DNA of 64,000 nucleotides, from positions 1 through 64,000 of the forward strand of contig CABZKL010000001.1 of NCBI GenBank assembly GCA_902526405.1. Reading direction: 5' to 3'. The stretch is from an uncultured Pelagibacteraceae bacterium. GTDB taxonomy: Bacteria > Pseudomonadota > Alphaproteobacteria > Pelagibacterales > Pelagibacteraceae. The position numbers and the translations under genes are program-made. The notes under the pieces were generated by a model, which searched no databases, was not told the DNA's origin, and saw only the letters and a program-made list of their open reading frames with translations. Shown here in pieces: positions 1-10,670 of the stretch (positions within the stretch are counted from its first letter, which is position 1; each line of letters starts with the position of its first letter).

Positions 1-1051
1 AAAAAAAAATAAAACTAATATATCTATAAATGTTGTTGGCAAAAATAAAACAACTTTAAAGAACCAAATAAAATTTAAAGCTGTTGAAGAGGGAACTTTT
101 TTTGCAAGAGACCTAGTCTCCGAACCTGGCAACATTCTGCACCCAGATGAATATGCTAAAAGGTTGAGGACTCTGAGTAAACTTGGATTAAAAGTTAATA
201 TTTATGATGAAAAAAAATTAAAGAAATTAGGTATGAATACTCTGCTTGGTGTTGGACAGGGAAGTATAAGAGGATCATACTTAGTAACAATGGAATGGAA
301 GGGTCTTAAAGACAATTCTCGACCTATAACTTTTGTTGGCAAAGGTGTTTGCTTTGATACTGGAGGAATTTCATTAAAACCCGCAAAGTTCATGGAGGAC
401 ATGACATATGATATGGCAGGCTCAGCTACAGTAGCAGGTTTAATGAAAGGTTTGGCTTTAAGAAAAGCAAAAGTAAATGCTGTTGGAATAGTAGGACTTG
501 TTGAAAATATGCCAGGGGGAAATGCACAAAGGCCTGGAGATATTGTCAAATCCTATAGTGGAAAAACGGTTGAAATTTTAAACACAGATGCTGAAGGTAG
601 ATTAGTTTTAGCAGATGCAATTACGTTTACTGAGGAAAAATATAAACCAAAATTTATAATTGACTTGGCAACTTTAACTGGAGCAATAATCGTTTCACTA
701 GGTTCAGAGTATGCAGGTCTATTTTCAAATAATGACAAACTCTCAAATCAGCTAATTAATTCAGGAGAACAAACAGGTGAAAAAGTTTGGAGAATGCCAT
801 TGAATAAAAATTTTGATAAGTTAATAGACTCTAAAAATGCGGATATGCAAAATATAAACTATGTTGGAGGAGCTGGATCAACCACTGCTGCACAATTTTT
901 GCAGAGATTTATTTTGAATAAAACACCTTGGGCACATTTGGACATAGCAGGTATGGCCTTCTCTAAATATGGAGGTGCTCTTAACTCAGGTGGAGCAACA
1001 GGATATGGAGTAAGATTATTAAACAAATTAATTGAGGACTATTATGAGTAA
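1..1051 (+). CDS. pepA: Leucyl aminopeptidase (M17), 5'-truncated by the window edge
   Basis: Frame stays open upstream of the ORF-track start (…[26 protein letters not shown]…). Contains M17 signature [13 protein letters not shown] and [15 protein letters not shown]. Confidence 0.95.
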   Translation, partial: KKNKTNISINVVGKNKTTLKNQIKFKAVEEGTFFARDLVSEPGNILHPDEYAKRLRTLSKLGLKVNIYDEKKLKKLGMNTLLGVGQGSIRGSYLVTMEWKGLKDNSRPITFVGKGVCFDTGGISLKPAKFMEDMTYDMAGSATVAGLMKGLALRKAKVNAVGIVGLVENMPGGNAQRPGDIVKSYSGKTVEILNTDAEGRLVLADAITFTEEKYKPKFIIDLATLTGAIIVSLGSEYAGLFSNNDKLSNQLINSGEQTGEKVWRMPLNKNFDKLIDSKNADMQNINYVGGAGSTTAAQFLQRFILNKTPWAHLDIAGMAFSKYGGALNSGGATGYGVRLLNKLIEDYYE

Positions 1052-1454
1052 TCTTCAGCAGACTTTATCAATCATTAAACCAGATGCAGTTGAAAGAAGT
1101 CTAGAAAATGAAATTAAAGAGATGTTTAAAAGTAAAGGTTTTTCAATCTTAAAGGAAAAAAAAATCCAAATCGAAAAGTTTGAAGCTGAAAAATTTTATA
1201 AAGTTCATGAAACAAAAGCATTTTATAATGATTTATGCGCATATCTCTCTTCAGGACCTATTTTAGTAATGGTACTAGAAAAAGAAAACGCTGTGCTCGA
1301 AAACAGGAAGTTAATGGGTGCTACTAATCCAAAAGACGCTGAAAATGGTACAATTAGAGAAAAATATGGAATATCAATAGAGAAAAATTCAGTACACGGC
1401 TCTGATAGCGTTGAAAACGCAAAAATAGAAATAGATTTCTTCTTTAAAGATTAA
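1044..1454 (+). CDS. ndk: Nucleoside diphosphate kinase
   Basis: [19 protein letters not shown]…; active-site region [15 protein letters not shown] at 1044 preferred over the TTG at 1032. Confidence 0.95.
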   Translation: MSNLQQTLSIIKPDAVERSLENEIKEMFKSKGFSILKEKKIQIEKFEAEKFYKVHETKAFYNDLCAYLSSGPILVMVLEKENAVLENRKLMGATNPKDAENGTIREKYGISIEKNSVHGSDSVENAKIEIDFFFKD

Positions 1455-2025
1455 ATACTTTCCTAATTGCTTTTGGATAAAGTTTATGTTCTTGAAATAA
1501 GATTTTTTTCTTTAAAGAGTTGGCGGTGTCAGTTTTGCTAATCTTAACTTTTTTTTGAAGAATAATTTTCCCAGAGTCTAACCTTGAATTAACAAAATGA
1601 ACTGTGCAACCAGAATATTTTTCATTATTTGATATCACTCGGTGATGAGTGTTCAAACCTTTGTATTTAGGTAGAAGGGAAGGATGAATGTTTAATATTT
1701 TGCCTTTAAAATTTTTAATAAATTCTTTTGAGAGAATTTTCATAAATCCAGCAAGACAAACAAACTTAATATTGTAGTAATTTAATTCACGAATTATTTT
1801 TTTTTCATTAAATGAATTATTTCTATAATTGAAAATCTTCTTTCGTATTTTAAAAATCTTTGCATATTTTAAACCTTTAGATTTTGAATTATCAGAAATA
1901 ATTAATTCTATTGAAATAGGTGAATTTTTTTTTTTAGAGAATTCAATCAGTGATTTTAGGTTACTTCCCCTACCAGAAATGAATACTGCACACTTTGTTT
2001 TTTTAGGACCAGTTGATTGAACCAT
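1444..2025 (-). CDS. purN: Phosphoribosylglycinamide formyltransferase
   Basis: VFISGRGSNLKSLIE, NIHPSLLPKYKGLNTHHRVI. Internal Met (MVQSTGPKKTK) preferred as start. Confidence 0.93.
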   Translation of the reverse strand: MVQSTGPKKTKCAVFISGRGSNLKSLIEFSKKKNSPISIELIISDNSKSKGLKYAKIFKIRKKIFNYRNNSFNEKKIIRELNYYNIKFVCLAGFMKILSKEFIKNFKGKILNIHPSLLPKYKGLNTHHRVISNNEKYSGCTVHFVNSRLDSGKIILQKKVKISKTDTANSLKKKILFQEHKLYPKAIRKVFNL

Positions 2026-3031
2026 TAAGTTTAACTTTGTTGTTACCTTTTGAAATTTTACCAATCACATACGGTTTGTAGTCTTTTGAAAAGTATTTAA
2101 TAATTTTTTTCAAATTTTTTGGATTTATAATTAAGCAAAATCCAACTCCACAATTAAATGTTTTTAACATCTCTTTATCTGATATTCCATTTTCTTTAAG
2201 CCATTTAAATATACCCAAAGTTTTTATTTGACTTAAATTTATATCTGCAACCAATTTATTAGGAATTATTCTTTTGATATTGTCTGACAAACCTCCACCA
2301 GTAATATTTGCACAACCATTAATTAAATTTTTATCAATTAATTTTAATACTTCAGCTACATATATCCTAGTAGGTTTTAAAAGTTCAGATTTTAAATATT
2401 TATTTTTTTTTATATTAATTTTTTTTTGATTTAAAATGTACCTTACTAATGAGAAACCATTAGAATGCAAACCACTTGATGGTATAGCCAAAATAAGATT
2501 ATCTTTTTTTACTTTATTTTTATTTAATATTTTATTTTTGCCTACTACACCTACAGAAAAACCTGCAATATCAAATTTACCTTTTTCATATGTACCCGGC
2601 ATTTCAGCTGTCTCACCACCAGCTAATTCACAGCCAGAAAGACTACAGCCCTTAAGAATTCCTTTGATTATTGATTTAAGTTTTTTCAAATCAATTTTAT
2701 TGATTGAAATATAGTCTAAAAACAAAAGAGGTTTGGCTCCTTGAACGATTAAGTCATTAACACTCATTGCAACTAAATCTATGCCAATTGTGTCATACTT
2801 ATTTAATGTATTTGCTATCTCAATTTTAGTACCAACTCCATCTGTGCAAGCTACAATTCTGGGCTGGTTTATTCCTAGAGGAATATTAGTTATAGACCCA
2901 AATCCACCAATATTTGGAAACTTTTTTTTGCCTTTTTTCTTTGATGAAACTTTAGAAATGAAATTGACAAAACTATCTGCAGCATTGATATTAACACCAC
3001 TTTTTTTATAGGTAAATTTTTTTTTATTCAT
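2003..3031 (-). CDS. purM: Phosphoribosylformylglycinamidine cyclo-ligase
   Basis: YKKSGVNINAADSFV, ACTDGVGTKIEIA, AGGETAEMPGTY, ITGGGLSDNI. Confidence 0.96.
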   Translation of the reverse strand: MNKKKFTYKKSGVNINAADSFVNFISKVSSKKKGKKKFPNIGGFGSITNIPLGINQPRIVACTDGVGTKIEIANTLNKYDTIGIDLVAMSVNDLIVQGAKPLLFLDYISINKIDLKKLKSIIKGILKGCSLSGCELAGGETAEMPGTYEKGKFDIAGFSVGVVGKNKILNKNKVKKDNLILAIPSSGLHSNGFSLVRYILNQKKINIKKNKYLKSELLKPTRIYVAEVLKLIDKNLINGCANITGGGLSDNIKRIIPNKLVADINLSQIKTLGIFKWLKENGISDKEMLKTFNCGVGFCLIINPKNLKKIIKYFSKDYKPYVIGKISKGNNKVKLNGSINWS

Positions 3032-3042
3032 TAAAAAGATCT

Positions 3043-4122
3043 ATGAAGCACATTTATCAAAATTTAAAACTAACAAAGTTATATATTTTTTTTTTATTTC
3101 TTGCTTTATTAAATATTTTTTTTTCCACAGGAATTTGTCATGCTAAAACTTTCACTATAAATGATATAGAATTATCTACTCCTTTTAAGATCAATTTTAA
3201 TAAAAACAAAATAATTGATGAAGGATTTATTCAAGCTTTTGATCATTTGCTGTTGTCTATTGTTCAGTCTAAGGATCATCAGAAGCTAAAACAAATAAAC
3301 TTAAGTCAAATCAAAAGTATGATTGATACATTTTCAATTAAAGAGGAAAAATTTGTTGATGAAATTTATTATATAAAACTCAACGTATCTTTTGATAAAA
3401 AAATTATTTTAGATTTATTGGAGAAGAAAAATATTTTTCCATCATTACCAGAAAAAAAAGATATTATTTTCATGCCAATCATCGTTAATCAAAAAGAAAA
3501 TCAAATAAAAATGTTTTCAGATAATATTATATACAATCTATGGAGTTCTAATATTAAGCAATATGATCTTTTAAATTATATTTTACCCATGGAGGATCTT
3601 GAAGACTTAAATTTAGTTAAAAAAAATATTAAAAATTTAGAAAATTTTGAATTTAGTGAAATAGTTAAAAAATATAACATTGAAAACTATATCATATCGA
3701 TATTTTTTATAGACTATGATCAAACTAGGCTATTAAATATAATTAGTTTTGATAACAAAAAAAATATAAAAAATAGTTTAATAAAAAATATTGATTTTAA
3801 TAACGATCCAAAAATAAATAAATTAATAGAAACTTTAAAAATTACTTTTGAGGATTACTGGAAATCTCAAAACGAAATAAACACATCTGTCAAATTACCT
3901 TTAACAATCTCAGTTGAAAACAGTAATAATATAAAAATTTATCAATTAGAGAAAAAACTTTCTAATCTAGACCTAATTTATAATTTTTATATTTATAAAT
4001 TTGATAACAAAAATAATATTTATAAAATAATTTTTAATGGAACACCTGACAAATTTATCAAAGTGATGAAAAATAATAATTATGAATTTGAAACTGTTAA
4101 TAAAATATGGGTGATGAAATGA
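3043..4122 (+). CDS. DUF2066-type secreted protein of unknown function
   Basis: N-terminal signal peptide (LYIFFLFLALLNIFFSTGICHA); position before hda resembles alphaproteobacterial DUF2066 genes. Confidence 0.6.
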   Translation: MKHIYQNLKLTKLYIFFLFLALLNIFFSTGICHAKTFTINDIELSTPFKINFNKNKIIDEGFIQAFDHLLLSIVQSKDHQKLKQINLSQIKSMIDTFSIKEEKFVDEIYYIKLNVSFDKKIILDLLEKKNIFPSLPEKKDIIFMPIIVNQKENQIKMFSDNIIYNLWSSNIKQYDLLNYILPMEDLEDLNLVKKNIKNLENFEFSEIVKKYNIENYIISIFFIDYDQTRLLNIISFDNKKNIKNSLIKNIDFNNDPKINKLIETLKITFEDYWKSQNEINTSVKLPLTISVENSNNIKIYQLEKKLSNLDLIYNFYIYKFDNKNNIYKIIFNGTPDKFIKVMKNNNYEFETVNKIWVMK

Positions 4123-4781
4123 AAAACCTAAATCAGCAGATTCTTAATTTTAATTATCAACAAAATTTTAAAGACCAAGATTTTTATGTTTCTAAATGCA
4201 ATGAATATTCTTTTAAACTTTTAAATAGTTGGCCTAAATGGGAAAAAAATTTTGTTAATTTAATTGGTGAAAATTTTTCTGGTAAATCTCACCTAGTAAA
4301 TATTTTTCTACAAAATTTCAAAGGTATTAAAATTCCAGCTGAAAAAATAGATAATAGTTTTTTGAAGAAAATTAAAATATATGAAAATATTATTGTTGAA
4401 GATCTAACACTTAATATTGACGAAAAATTATTATTTACATTAATTAATACGATTGAGCAGGATAATAAATATCTTATAGTTACTTCTACAAAACCTATTG
4501 TAAAATTCAAATTTTCACTCAATGATTTAAATTCAAGGTCTAAGAATTTTATTCTATCAGAAATAGAAAAACCAGAAGATGACTTAATGTATGCTTTGAT
4601 ATTAAAAAATTTATCTGATCGTCAGATCTCAATTGATAAAAAATTAATCGATTTTATTATTAAAAGGATAAGTAGATCTTATGGTAAAATATCTGATTTC
4701 ATATATAAAATCGACGAAATTAGTTTAAAAAGAAAAAAGCCAATCGACTTTAAAATTATAAAAGAGGCTTTAGGAGAATAA
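4107..4781 (+). CDS. hdaA: Hda/DnaA-homologous regulatory ATPase
   Basis: Short DnaA-like protein, Walker A-like GENFSGKSHL, 224 aa, no DnaA DNA-binding domain. Confidence 0.75.
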   Translation: MGDEMKNLNQQILNFNYQQNFKDQDFYVSKCNEYSFKLLNSWPKWEKNFVNLIGENFSGKSHLVNIFLQNFKGIKIPAEKIDNSFLKKIKIYENIIVEDLTLNIDEKLLFTLINTIEQDNKYLIVTSTKPIVKFKFSLNDLNSRSKNFILSEIEKPEDDLMYALILKNLSDRQISIDKKLIDFIIKRISRSYGKISDFIYKIDEISLKRKKPIDFKIIKEALGE

Positions 4782-6566
4782 TTGAATAAGTACAGAACGC
4801 ATACGTGTAACGAGTTAAGAAAAAGTGATGTTAATAAAAATGTTTCTCTCTCAGGGTGGATAAATAAAAAAAGAGATCATGGAAATTTATTATTTATTGA
4901 TTTACGAGATAACTACGGGATCACACAGTGTATAATTGATAAAGAAAATAGAAATTTTTTAGAATTAGAAAAGACACAGCTAGAAACTGTAATTAAAATT
5001 AGTGGTAAGGTTGTAAATCGATCAGATGAAACCAAAAATAAAGATATTCAGACTGGAGAAATTGAAGTTGTAATATCTGAATATGAAACACTGGGTATTT
5101 GTAAAGAATTACCAATGCCTGTTTTTAGTGATCAAGAATACTCAGAAGAAATAAGACTAAAATATAGATTTTTAGATTTAAGAAGAAAAAAAATTCATGA
5201 AAATATCATTTTAAGGTCAAAAGTAATTTCTTTTATAAGAAATGAAATAACAAAATTAGGTTTTTTAGAATTTCAAACTCCAATTTTAACGTCATCTAGT
5301 CCTGAAGGTGCCAGAGATTTCCTTGTACCTAGTCGTTTAAATCCAGGAAAGTTTTACGCTCTACCTCAAGCCCCACAACAATTTAAACAATTAATAATGG
5401 TATCTGGTTTTGATAAATATTTTCAAATAGCTCCTTGCTTTAGAGATGAAGATGCTAGAGCTGATAGAAGTCCAGGTGAATTCTATCAGTTAGATTTAGA
5501 AATGTCATTTGTTGAACAAGAGGATGTGTTCAATATTGTTGAAAAACTGATGGTCAATACTTTTAAAAATTTTTCTGATAAAAAATTAATGCATAATGTA
5601 TTTCCAAAAATACCTTACTCTGAAGCAATGCTTAAGTATGGAAGTGATAAACCTGATTTAAGAAACCCACTCATTATAAATGATATTACAGAAATATTTA
5701 ATAGAGAAGATGTTTCATTTGATATTTTTAAAAAATTAGTACGATCTGGATCTAAAGTCAGATGTATTATCACAAAAAATACAAAAGATAAACCTAGAAG
5801 CTTTTTTGATAATCTTGATAAATGGTCTAAAGACCAAGGTGCTTCAGGATTAGCATACTTTACTCTTGAAAAAGATAAAAAAATTTCAGCTAAAGGGCCA
5901 ATAGGTAAATTTTTTTCTGAAGAAGCACTCATAGAAATAATGAAAATTACTAAATCTGATATAGGGGATAGTATTTTTCTAGCTTGTGGAAAACAAAATG
6001 AATTAGAAAAAATAACTGCACTAGTTAGAGACAAAATCGCAAAAGATTTAGATCTCATTGATGATGATACTTTTGCTTTCTGTTGGATAGTTGACTACCC
6101 TATGTTTGAAAAAGATGAATTAACAAATAAAATTAAATTTAGTCATAATCCATTTTCTATGCCACAAGGAGAGTTAGAAGAAAAAGATTTTAAAAATCCT
6201 CTTCACATCCTTGCTTATCAATATGATATAGTTTGCAATGGAATTGAGTTATCTTCTGGAGCAATAAGAAATCATAAGCCTGATTTAATGTACAAATTAT
6301 TTTCAATTGCAGGTTACAATAAAGCAGACGTAGACAAAAAATTTAGTGGGATGATTAATGCATTAAGTTATGGTGCACCGCCGCATGGTGGAATAGCACC
6401 TGGAATAGATAGGATTGTAATGCTTTTGGCTAATGAAAAAAATATAAGAGAAGTTACAATGTTTCCTATGAACCAGAACGCTCAAGATTTAATGATGAAC
6501 GCACCATCAGATATTAACCAAGAGCAATTGAAAGAATTAAATCTCTCATTAAAAAATAAAAAGTAA
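4782..6566 (+). CDS. aspS: Aspartyl-tRNA synthetase (TTG start)
   Basis: Class II motifs: FLDLRRKKIHENIILRS, FRDEDARADRSPGEFYQLDLEMSF, GIAPGIDRIVMLL. Confidence 0.96.
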   Translation: MNKYRTHTCNELRKSDVNKNVSLSGWINKKRDHGNLLFIDLRDNYGITQCIIDKENRNFLELEKTQLETVIKISGKVVNRSDETKNKDIQTGEIEVVISEYETLGICKELPMPVFSDQEYSEEIRLKYRFLDLRRKKIHENIILRSKVISFIRNEITKLGFLEFQTPILTSSSPEGARDFLVPSRLNPGKFYALPQAPQQFKQLIMVSGFDKYFQIAPCFRDEDARADRSPGEFYQLDLEMSFVEQEDVFNIVEKLMVNTFKNFSDKKLMHNVFPKIPYSEAMLKYGSDKPDLRNPLIINDITEIFNREDVSFDIFKKLVRSGSKVRCIITKNTKDKPRSFFDNLDKWSKDQGASGLAYFTLEKDKKISAKGPIGKFFSEEALIEIMKITKSDIGDSIFLACGKQNELEKITALVRDKIAKDLDLIDDDTFAFCWIVDYPMFEKDELTNKIKFSHNPFSMPQGELEEKDFKNPLHILAYQYDIVCNGIELSSGAIRNHKPDLMYKLFSIAGYNKADVDKKFSGMINALSYGAPPHGGIAPGIDRIVMLLANEKNIREVTMFPMNQNAQDLMMNAPSDINQEQLKELNLSLKNKK

Positions 6567-6569
6567 AAA

Positions 6570-7394
6570 CTATTTTTTTCCTTTTAAGCTAATTTTTATG
6601 TCAGATAAATCTACTAGATTTTTTTTATAATTGTTTCTTACAAATCCTTTACTTGTAATATCTTTAACAATTTTTAGAAGTTGGTTTTGATCATCTGAAT
6701 TTTGATTATCTGAACTATTTGTGTCGTTTACAACTATTGAAGGTGTGTGAGCTAAATCTTCTCTATTTTGATAAGAAATTGCTAATTCTCTGAAAATATA
6801 ATCTAATATAGATGTGGCGCTTAATATTCTGTCATTTCCCGCTACTTTTCCTGATGGTTCAAATTTTGTTCCAACATATGCACTAATAAACTCATCTAGA
6901 GGAACTCCGTATTGAAGTCCTAAAGATACTGCAATTGCAAAATTATTCATTAAAGCTTTGACTAATTCACCTTCTTTACTTGTATCGATAAATATTTCAC
7001 CAATTTTTCCATCTTCGTATTCACCAGTATGCAAATAAACCTTATGATCTCCAATTGTTGCCTTCTGAATATATCCTTTTCTCCTATCAGGCATACTAAA
7101 TCTCTTACCACCTTTTTCAGAAGCTTTATTAAGATTAGATACTACGTTTTCTTTACTAATTGGATTTAAATGTTCTTTATTGTTTAATATTTCAAAATTT
7201 TTGTTATTTAAATTTTTGTTATTTTTTGGATCAAGATTTTTAGTTTTTCTATTATCTAATTTAACATCCAAAACTTCGAATTTTCCGTCATCTCTTTTTT
7301 CTAAATTTTTTAATTCTGTTTCATTTATATCTTCTAAGTAATGATTAACTTTGAAAGTGCAGGTATAATACGTTTCGACCAGATATTTTGCCAT
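6570..7394 (-). CDS. TSCPD-domain protein resembling the C-terminus of B12-dependent (class II) ribonucleotide reductase
   Basis: [45 protein letters not shown]…[41 protein letters not shown]; standalone 274 aa, no RNR barrel. Confidence 0.8.
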   Translation of the reverse strand: MAKYLVETYYTCTFKVNHYLEDINETELKNLEKRDDGKFEVLDVKLDNRKTKNLDPKNNKNLNNKNFEILNNKEHLNPISKENVVSNLNKASEKGGKRFSMPDRRKGYIQKATIGDHKVYLHTGEYEDGKIGEIFIDTSKEGELVKALMNNFAIAVSLGLQYGVPLDEFISAYVGTKFEPSGKVAGNDRILSATSILDYIFRELAISYQNREDLAHTPSIVVNDTNSSDNQNSDDQNQLLKIVKDITSKGFVRNNYKKNLVDLSDIKISLKGKK

Positions 7395-7488
7395 TTGACC
7401 TCATTTTTTTTTATTAATTTGATTATTGAATCAATTAATTTATATACTTATTCATATATTAGTCTAATTTAAATTTTACAATTTTTAA

Positions 7489-7869
7489 TTGAATAAAATT
7501 AAAATATTAATGTTGACACTTTTTAAAAAAATTTTCATTTGGTGGAATCAAGATACATTTGGAACCAGGTTAAAAACTATTTTTTTTGGAAAACTTGTTG
7601 GAATTGATAAAACGGGAAATAAATATTATCAAAGTAAAAAAGGGAAGAGATGGGTTATTTATGCTGATACAATTGATGCATCAAAAATTCCAGTTGAGTG
7701 GTATTCTTGGATGCATTTTACTCCCAATAAAATAGAGAAAAAACATATACTTGAAAAATATGAATGGCAAAAACCTCATCAATCTAATTTGACTGGTACT
7801 GATAAAGCATTTTATCCTAATAAAAATAAAGATGGAGTTAAAAAAAAATACAAAAGTTGGAAAGAATAG
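7489..7869 (+). CDS. NDUFA12 (B17.2)-family NADH:ubiquinone oxidoreductase accessory subunit
   Basis: WWNQDTFGTRLKTIFFGKLVGIDKTGNKYYQSKKGKRWVIY…VPVEWYSWMH-like motif (IPVEWYSWMHFTPN). Confidence 0.88.
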   Translation: MNKIKILMLTLFKKIFIWWNQDTFGTRLKTIFFGKLVGIDKTGNKYYQSKKGKRWVIYADTIDASKIPVEWYSWMHFTPNKIEKKHILEKYEWQKPHQSNLTGTDKAFYPNKNKDGVKKKYKSWKE

Positions 7870-8236
7870 TTTTAAATTAAAATTAATATTTTTTATTTAC
7901 TTTTTTTTGTTTTCAACTGCATTTTCGCAAAATAATTTTGAGGGAATTTATACAGATATAAAAATATTAGATAAAATAAGTTCGAAAAATACACTTTTGA
8001 AATTAAAAAATGGAGATTTAGTTTCATTTAAAGATTTATCTATTAAAAGTTTGAAATGTAAAAATTCAGAATTTGATGATAATCCCGAAATTACAGCATA
8101 TATACAAGTTATCGATCTTAATAATTCAAATAATGATGAAGTTTTTGTTTTTAATGGATGGATGTTTTCATCTAGTCCATCAATAACTCCTTTTGACCAT
8201 CCAGTTTATGATATTTGGCTTGTGAGGTGCTATTAA
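7832..8236 (+). CDS. DUF2155-domain secreted protein
   Basis: Signal peptide, then ITAYIQVIDLN…FNGWMFSSSPSITPFDHPVYDIWLVRC; follows NDUFA12. Confidence 0.8.
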   Translation: MELKKNTKVGKNSFKLKLIFFIYFFLFSTAFSQNNFEGIYTDIKILDKISSKNTLLKLKNGDLVSFKDLSIKSLKCKNSEFDDNPEITAYIQVIDLNNSNNDEVFVFNGWMFSSSPSITPFDHPVYDIWLVRCY

Positions 8237-9570
8237 ATAATTTTTTCTTTATCTATCCATCCTACGTTGAAGTCTGACTCAATAAATTTTTTATGATTTA
8301 ATAGTTTTTTATGTAAAGGAATAGTTGTTGTAATTCCTTCAATTACAAACTCATCTAAAGATCTATTCATTCTTTGAATTGCTTCGGTTCTATTTCGGCC
8401 ATGACAAATTAACTTACAAATCATACTATCGTAATAGGGAGTTACTTTATAACCTTGGTATATGGATCCATCTACTCTTGTCCTAAAACCAGAAGGTTGA
8501 TGACACATTCCAATAGTTCCTGGAGAAGGTTGAAAATTATTACTTGCATCTTCAGCATTAATTCTACACTCGATTGCATGACCTCTTGGATTAATATCAC
8601 TTTGCTCTAATGCTGTTTCATTCGAAAATGCAATCCAAATTTGCTCTTTAATAATATCAATTCCTGTAACCATCTCTGTTACTGGATGTTCTACTTGAAC
8701 CCTTGTATTCATCTCAAGAAAATAGAATTTACCATCTTCATATATAAATTCGACTGTACCAGCACCCATATAACCAATGTTTTTAACCATCTTTACTGTT
8801 TTTTCAAAAAGATCTTTTCTAAGTTCGTTATTTAAAACTGGACTAGGTGTTTCTTCAATAAGCTTTTGATGTCTTCTTTGTACCGAACAATCTCTTTCAT
8901 GAAGGTGAACAACTTTGTTCTTACCAGCTAAAATTTGTACCTCAATGTGTCTAGGATTTTGAAAATATTTTTCAATATAAACCTGATCATTACCAAAATA
9001 TTTATGAGCTTCTGATTTAGCGGTCGAAAATAATGTTTCAAATTCCTCTTCGTCGTTAACGATTTTCATACCTTTTCCACCTCCACCTCCGGAGGCCTTA
9101 ATTAAAATAGGAAAACCAATTTTTTTACTAATCTCTTTAGCTTCAGATATATTCCTTACACCACCCTCAGAACCCTCAATTACTGGTAACCCATTTTCTT
9201 TTGCAATTTTTTTTGCTTGAATTTTATCTCCCATCATCGCAATTAATTTGGAAGAGGCTCCAATAAATTTAATTTTATTTTCCTCAAGTATTTTTGCAAA
9301 ATTCGCATTCTCTGAGAGAAAGCCGTAACCAGGATGTACAGCCTCGGCATTGGTCAATTCTATAGCTGACATCAATGCAGGTATATTTAAATAACTGTTT
9401 TGAGGTTGATGTGAGCCGATGCATACACTCTCATCAGCAAGTCTAACGTGCATGCTATCTCGATCAACATCAGAATGTACAGCAACAGTTGATATTCCCC
9501 ATTCTTTACAAGCTCTAATAATTCTAACTGCAATTTCACCACGGTTAGCGATTAAAATTTTTTTAAACAT
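8233..9570 (-). CDS. accC: Acetyl-CoA carboxylase biotin carboxylase subunit
   Basis: MFKKILIANRGEIAVRIIRACKE; KASGGGGGKGMKIV; EMNTRVQVEHPVTE. Confidence 0.97.
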   Translation of the reverse strand: MFKKILIANRGEIAVRIIRACKEWGISTVAVHSDVDRDSMHVRLADESVCIGSHQPQNSYLNIPALMSAIELTNAEAVHPGYGFLSENANFAKILEENKIKFIGASSKLIAMMGDKIQAKKIAKENGLPVIEGSEGGVRNISEAKEISKKIGFPILIKASGGGGGKGMKIVNDEEEFETLFSTAKSEAHKYFGNDQVYIEKYFQNPRHIEVQILAGKNKVVHLHERDCSVQRRHQKLIEETPSPVLNNELRKDLFEKTVKMVKNIGYMGAGTVEFIYEDGKFYFLEMNTRVQVEHPVTEMVTGIDIIKEQIWIAFSNETALEQSDINPRGHAIECRINAEDASNNFQPSPGTIGMCHQPSGFRTRVDGSIYQGYKVTPYYDSMICKLICHGRNRTEAIQRMNRSLDEFVIEGITTTIPLHKKLLNHKKFIESDFNVGWIDKEKII

Positions 9571-9573
9571 AAT

Positions 9574-10008
9574 TTATTCTAGAACAATAAGAGTTTGACC
9601 AAATTCTACTGGTTGGCCATCATCGACGCGTATTTCTTTTACTACTCCATCAGATAAGGAAGGCACATGGTTCATTGTTTTCATTGCTTCAACAATCATT
9701 ACTGTGTCACCTTTTTTAATTTTTTTTCCTATTTCAACAAATTTTTTTGCTCCTGGCTCAGGTGCATGATAAGCAGTGCCAATTATTGGAGATGTAACCT
9801 CAATACCATTTTTAATATTTTGATTATTTTCTGAAACACTTTTTTCAACTGGTAAGTCATATGAAACAATTGAAGGCTGATTAATATTAGACCCTATATT
9901 TTTTGAGACTTTAATTTTAGTATCTTTTTCTGTGATTTCAATTTCAGTAAGTTTGAACTCATCCAAATAATCGTTTAATTCCTTAATGATTTTTTTATCG
10001 ATTTTCAT
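9574..10008 (-). CDS. accB: Biotin carboxyl carrier protein of acetyl-CoA carboxylase
   Basis: Biotinylation motif VEAMKTMNHV near the C-terminus; adjacent to accC. Confidence 0.96.
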   Translation of the reverse strand: MKIDKKIIKELNDYLDEFKLTEIEITEKDTKIKVSKNIGSNINQPSIVSYDLPVEKSVSENNQNIKNGIEVTSPIIGTAYHAPEPGAKKFVEIGKKIKKGDTVMIVEAMKTMNHVPSLSDGVVKEIRVDDGQPVEFGQTLIVLE

Positions 10009-10444
10009 TATCTAACATGTTTTGCATAGAAATTATGGCTAAAATATAACCCTCAGAACCTAAACCAAAAATACCACCAGTTGCTATATCACTTATTAAA
10101 GACTTATGTCTAAATTCTTCTCTTTTATAAATATTCGATATATGTAATTCTATTATTGGTTTTTTGAATAGGCTAAGAGCATCTCTAATCGCTACCGAAG
10201 TATGTGTAAACCCTGCAGCATTAATTATCATTCCTTTGTATTCTTTTCTAGCTTCTTGAATAATATTCACAATTTCACCTTCTAAATTTGACTGAGTAAA
10301 GTTCATCTCTAAACCAATTTCTTTTGATTTTTTTAGGCATTTTTCTTCTAATTCTTCAAATGTAGTAGAACCATATTGTGATTGTTCTCTTTCACCTAAT
10401 AGATTAAGATTTGGTCCATTAATAATAATTATTTTATTAGTCAT
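9995..10444 (-). CDS. aroQ: Type II 3-dehydroquinate dehydratase
   Basis: IIINGPNLNLLGEREQSQYG; INAAGFTHTSVAIRDAL; IELHISNIYKREEFRHKS. Confidence 0.96.
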   Translation of the reverse strand: MTNKIIIINGPNLNLLGEREQSQYGSTTFEELEEKCLKKSKEIGLEMNFTQSNLEGEIVNIIQEARKEYKGMIINAAGFTHTSVAIRDALSLFKKPIIELHISNIYKREEFRHKSLISDIATGGIFGLGSEGYILAIISMQNMLDNENR

Positions 10445-10460
10445 TCAGCACTTATATACG

Positions 10461-10670
10461 ATGAAAAAAATAAAAATTAAAGTAAATGGTAAAGTTAAAA
10501 CAGTTTTGAATAACTCTAAGTTGTCAGATCTCTTAAATAATCTTAATATTCCAATAAAAAAAGTGGCAATTGAATTAAATCAAGAAATTATTGATAAAAA
10601 AAGAACCAGTAATATAAAATTAAAAAAAAATGACAAAATTGAAATAGTTCATTTTATTGGCGGAGGATAG
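10461..10670 (+). CDS. thiS: Sulfur carrier protein ThiS
   Basis: 69 aa ubiquitin-like protein ending VHFIGGG. Confidence 0.9.
   Translation: MKKIKIKVNGKVKTVLNNSKLSDLLNNLNIPIKKVAIELNQEIIDKKRTSNIKLKKNDKIEIVHFIGGG

Noticed and set aside
202-549. Antisense ORFs in the track (e.g. 202-549 -, 553-738 -, 2436-2714 +, 5615-6058 -, 20928-21296 -, 36261-36629 +, 57890-58213 -)
   Set aside because: They lie opposite well-supported conserved genes, have low-complexity or S/F/P-rich translations typical of shadow frames, and show no recognisable domains.
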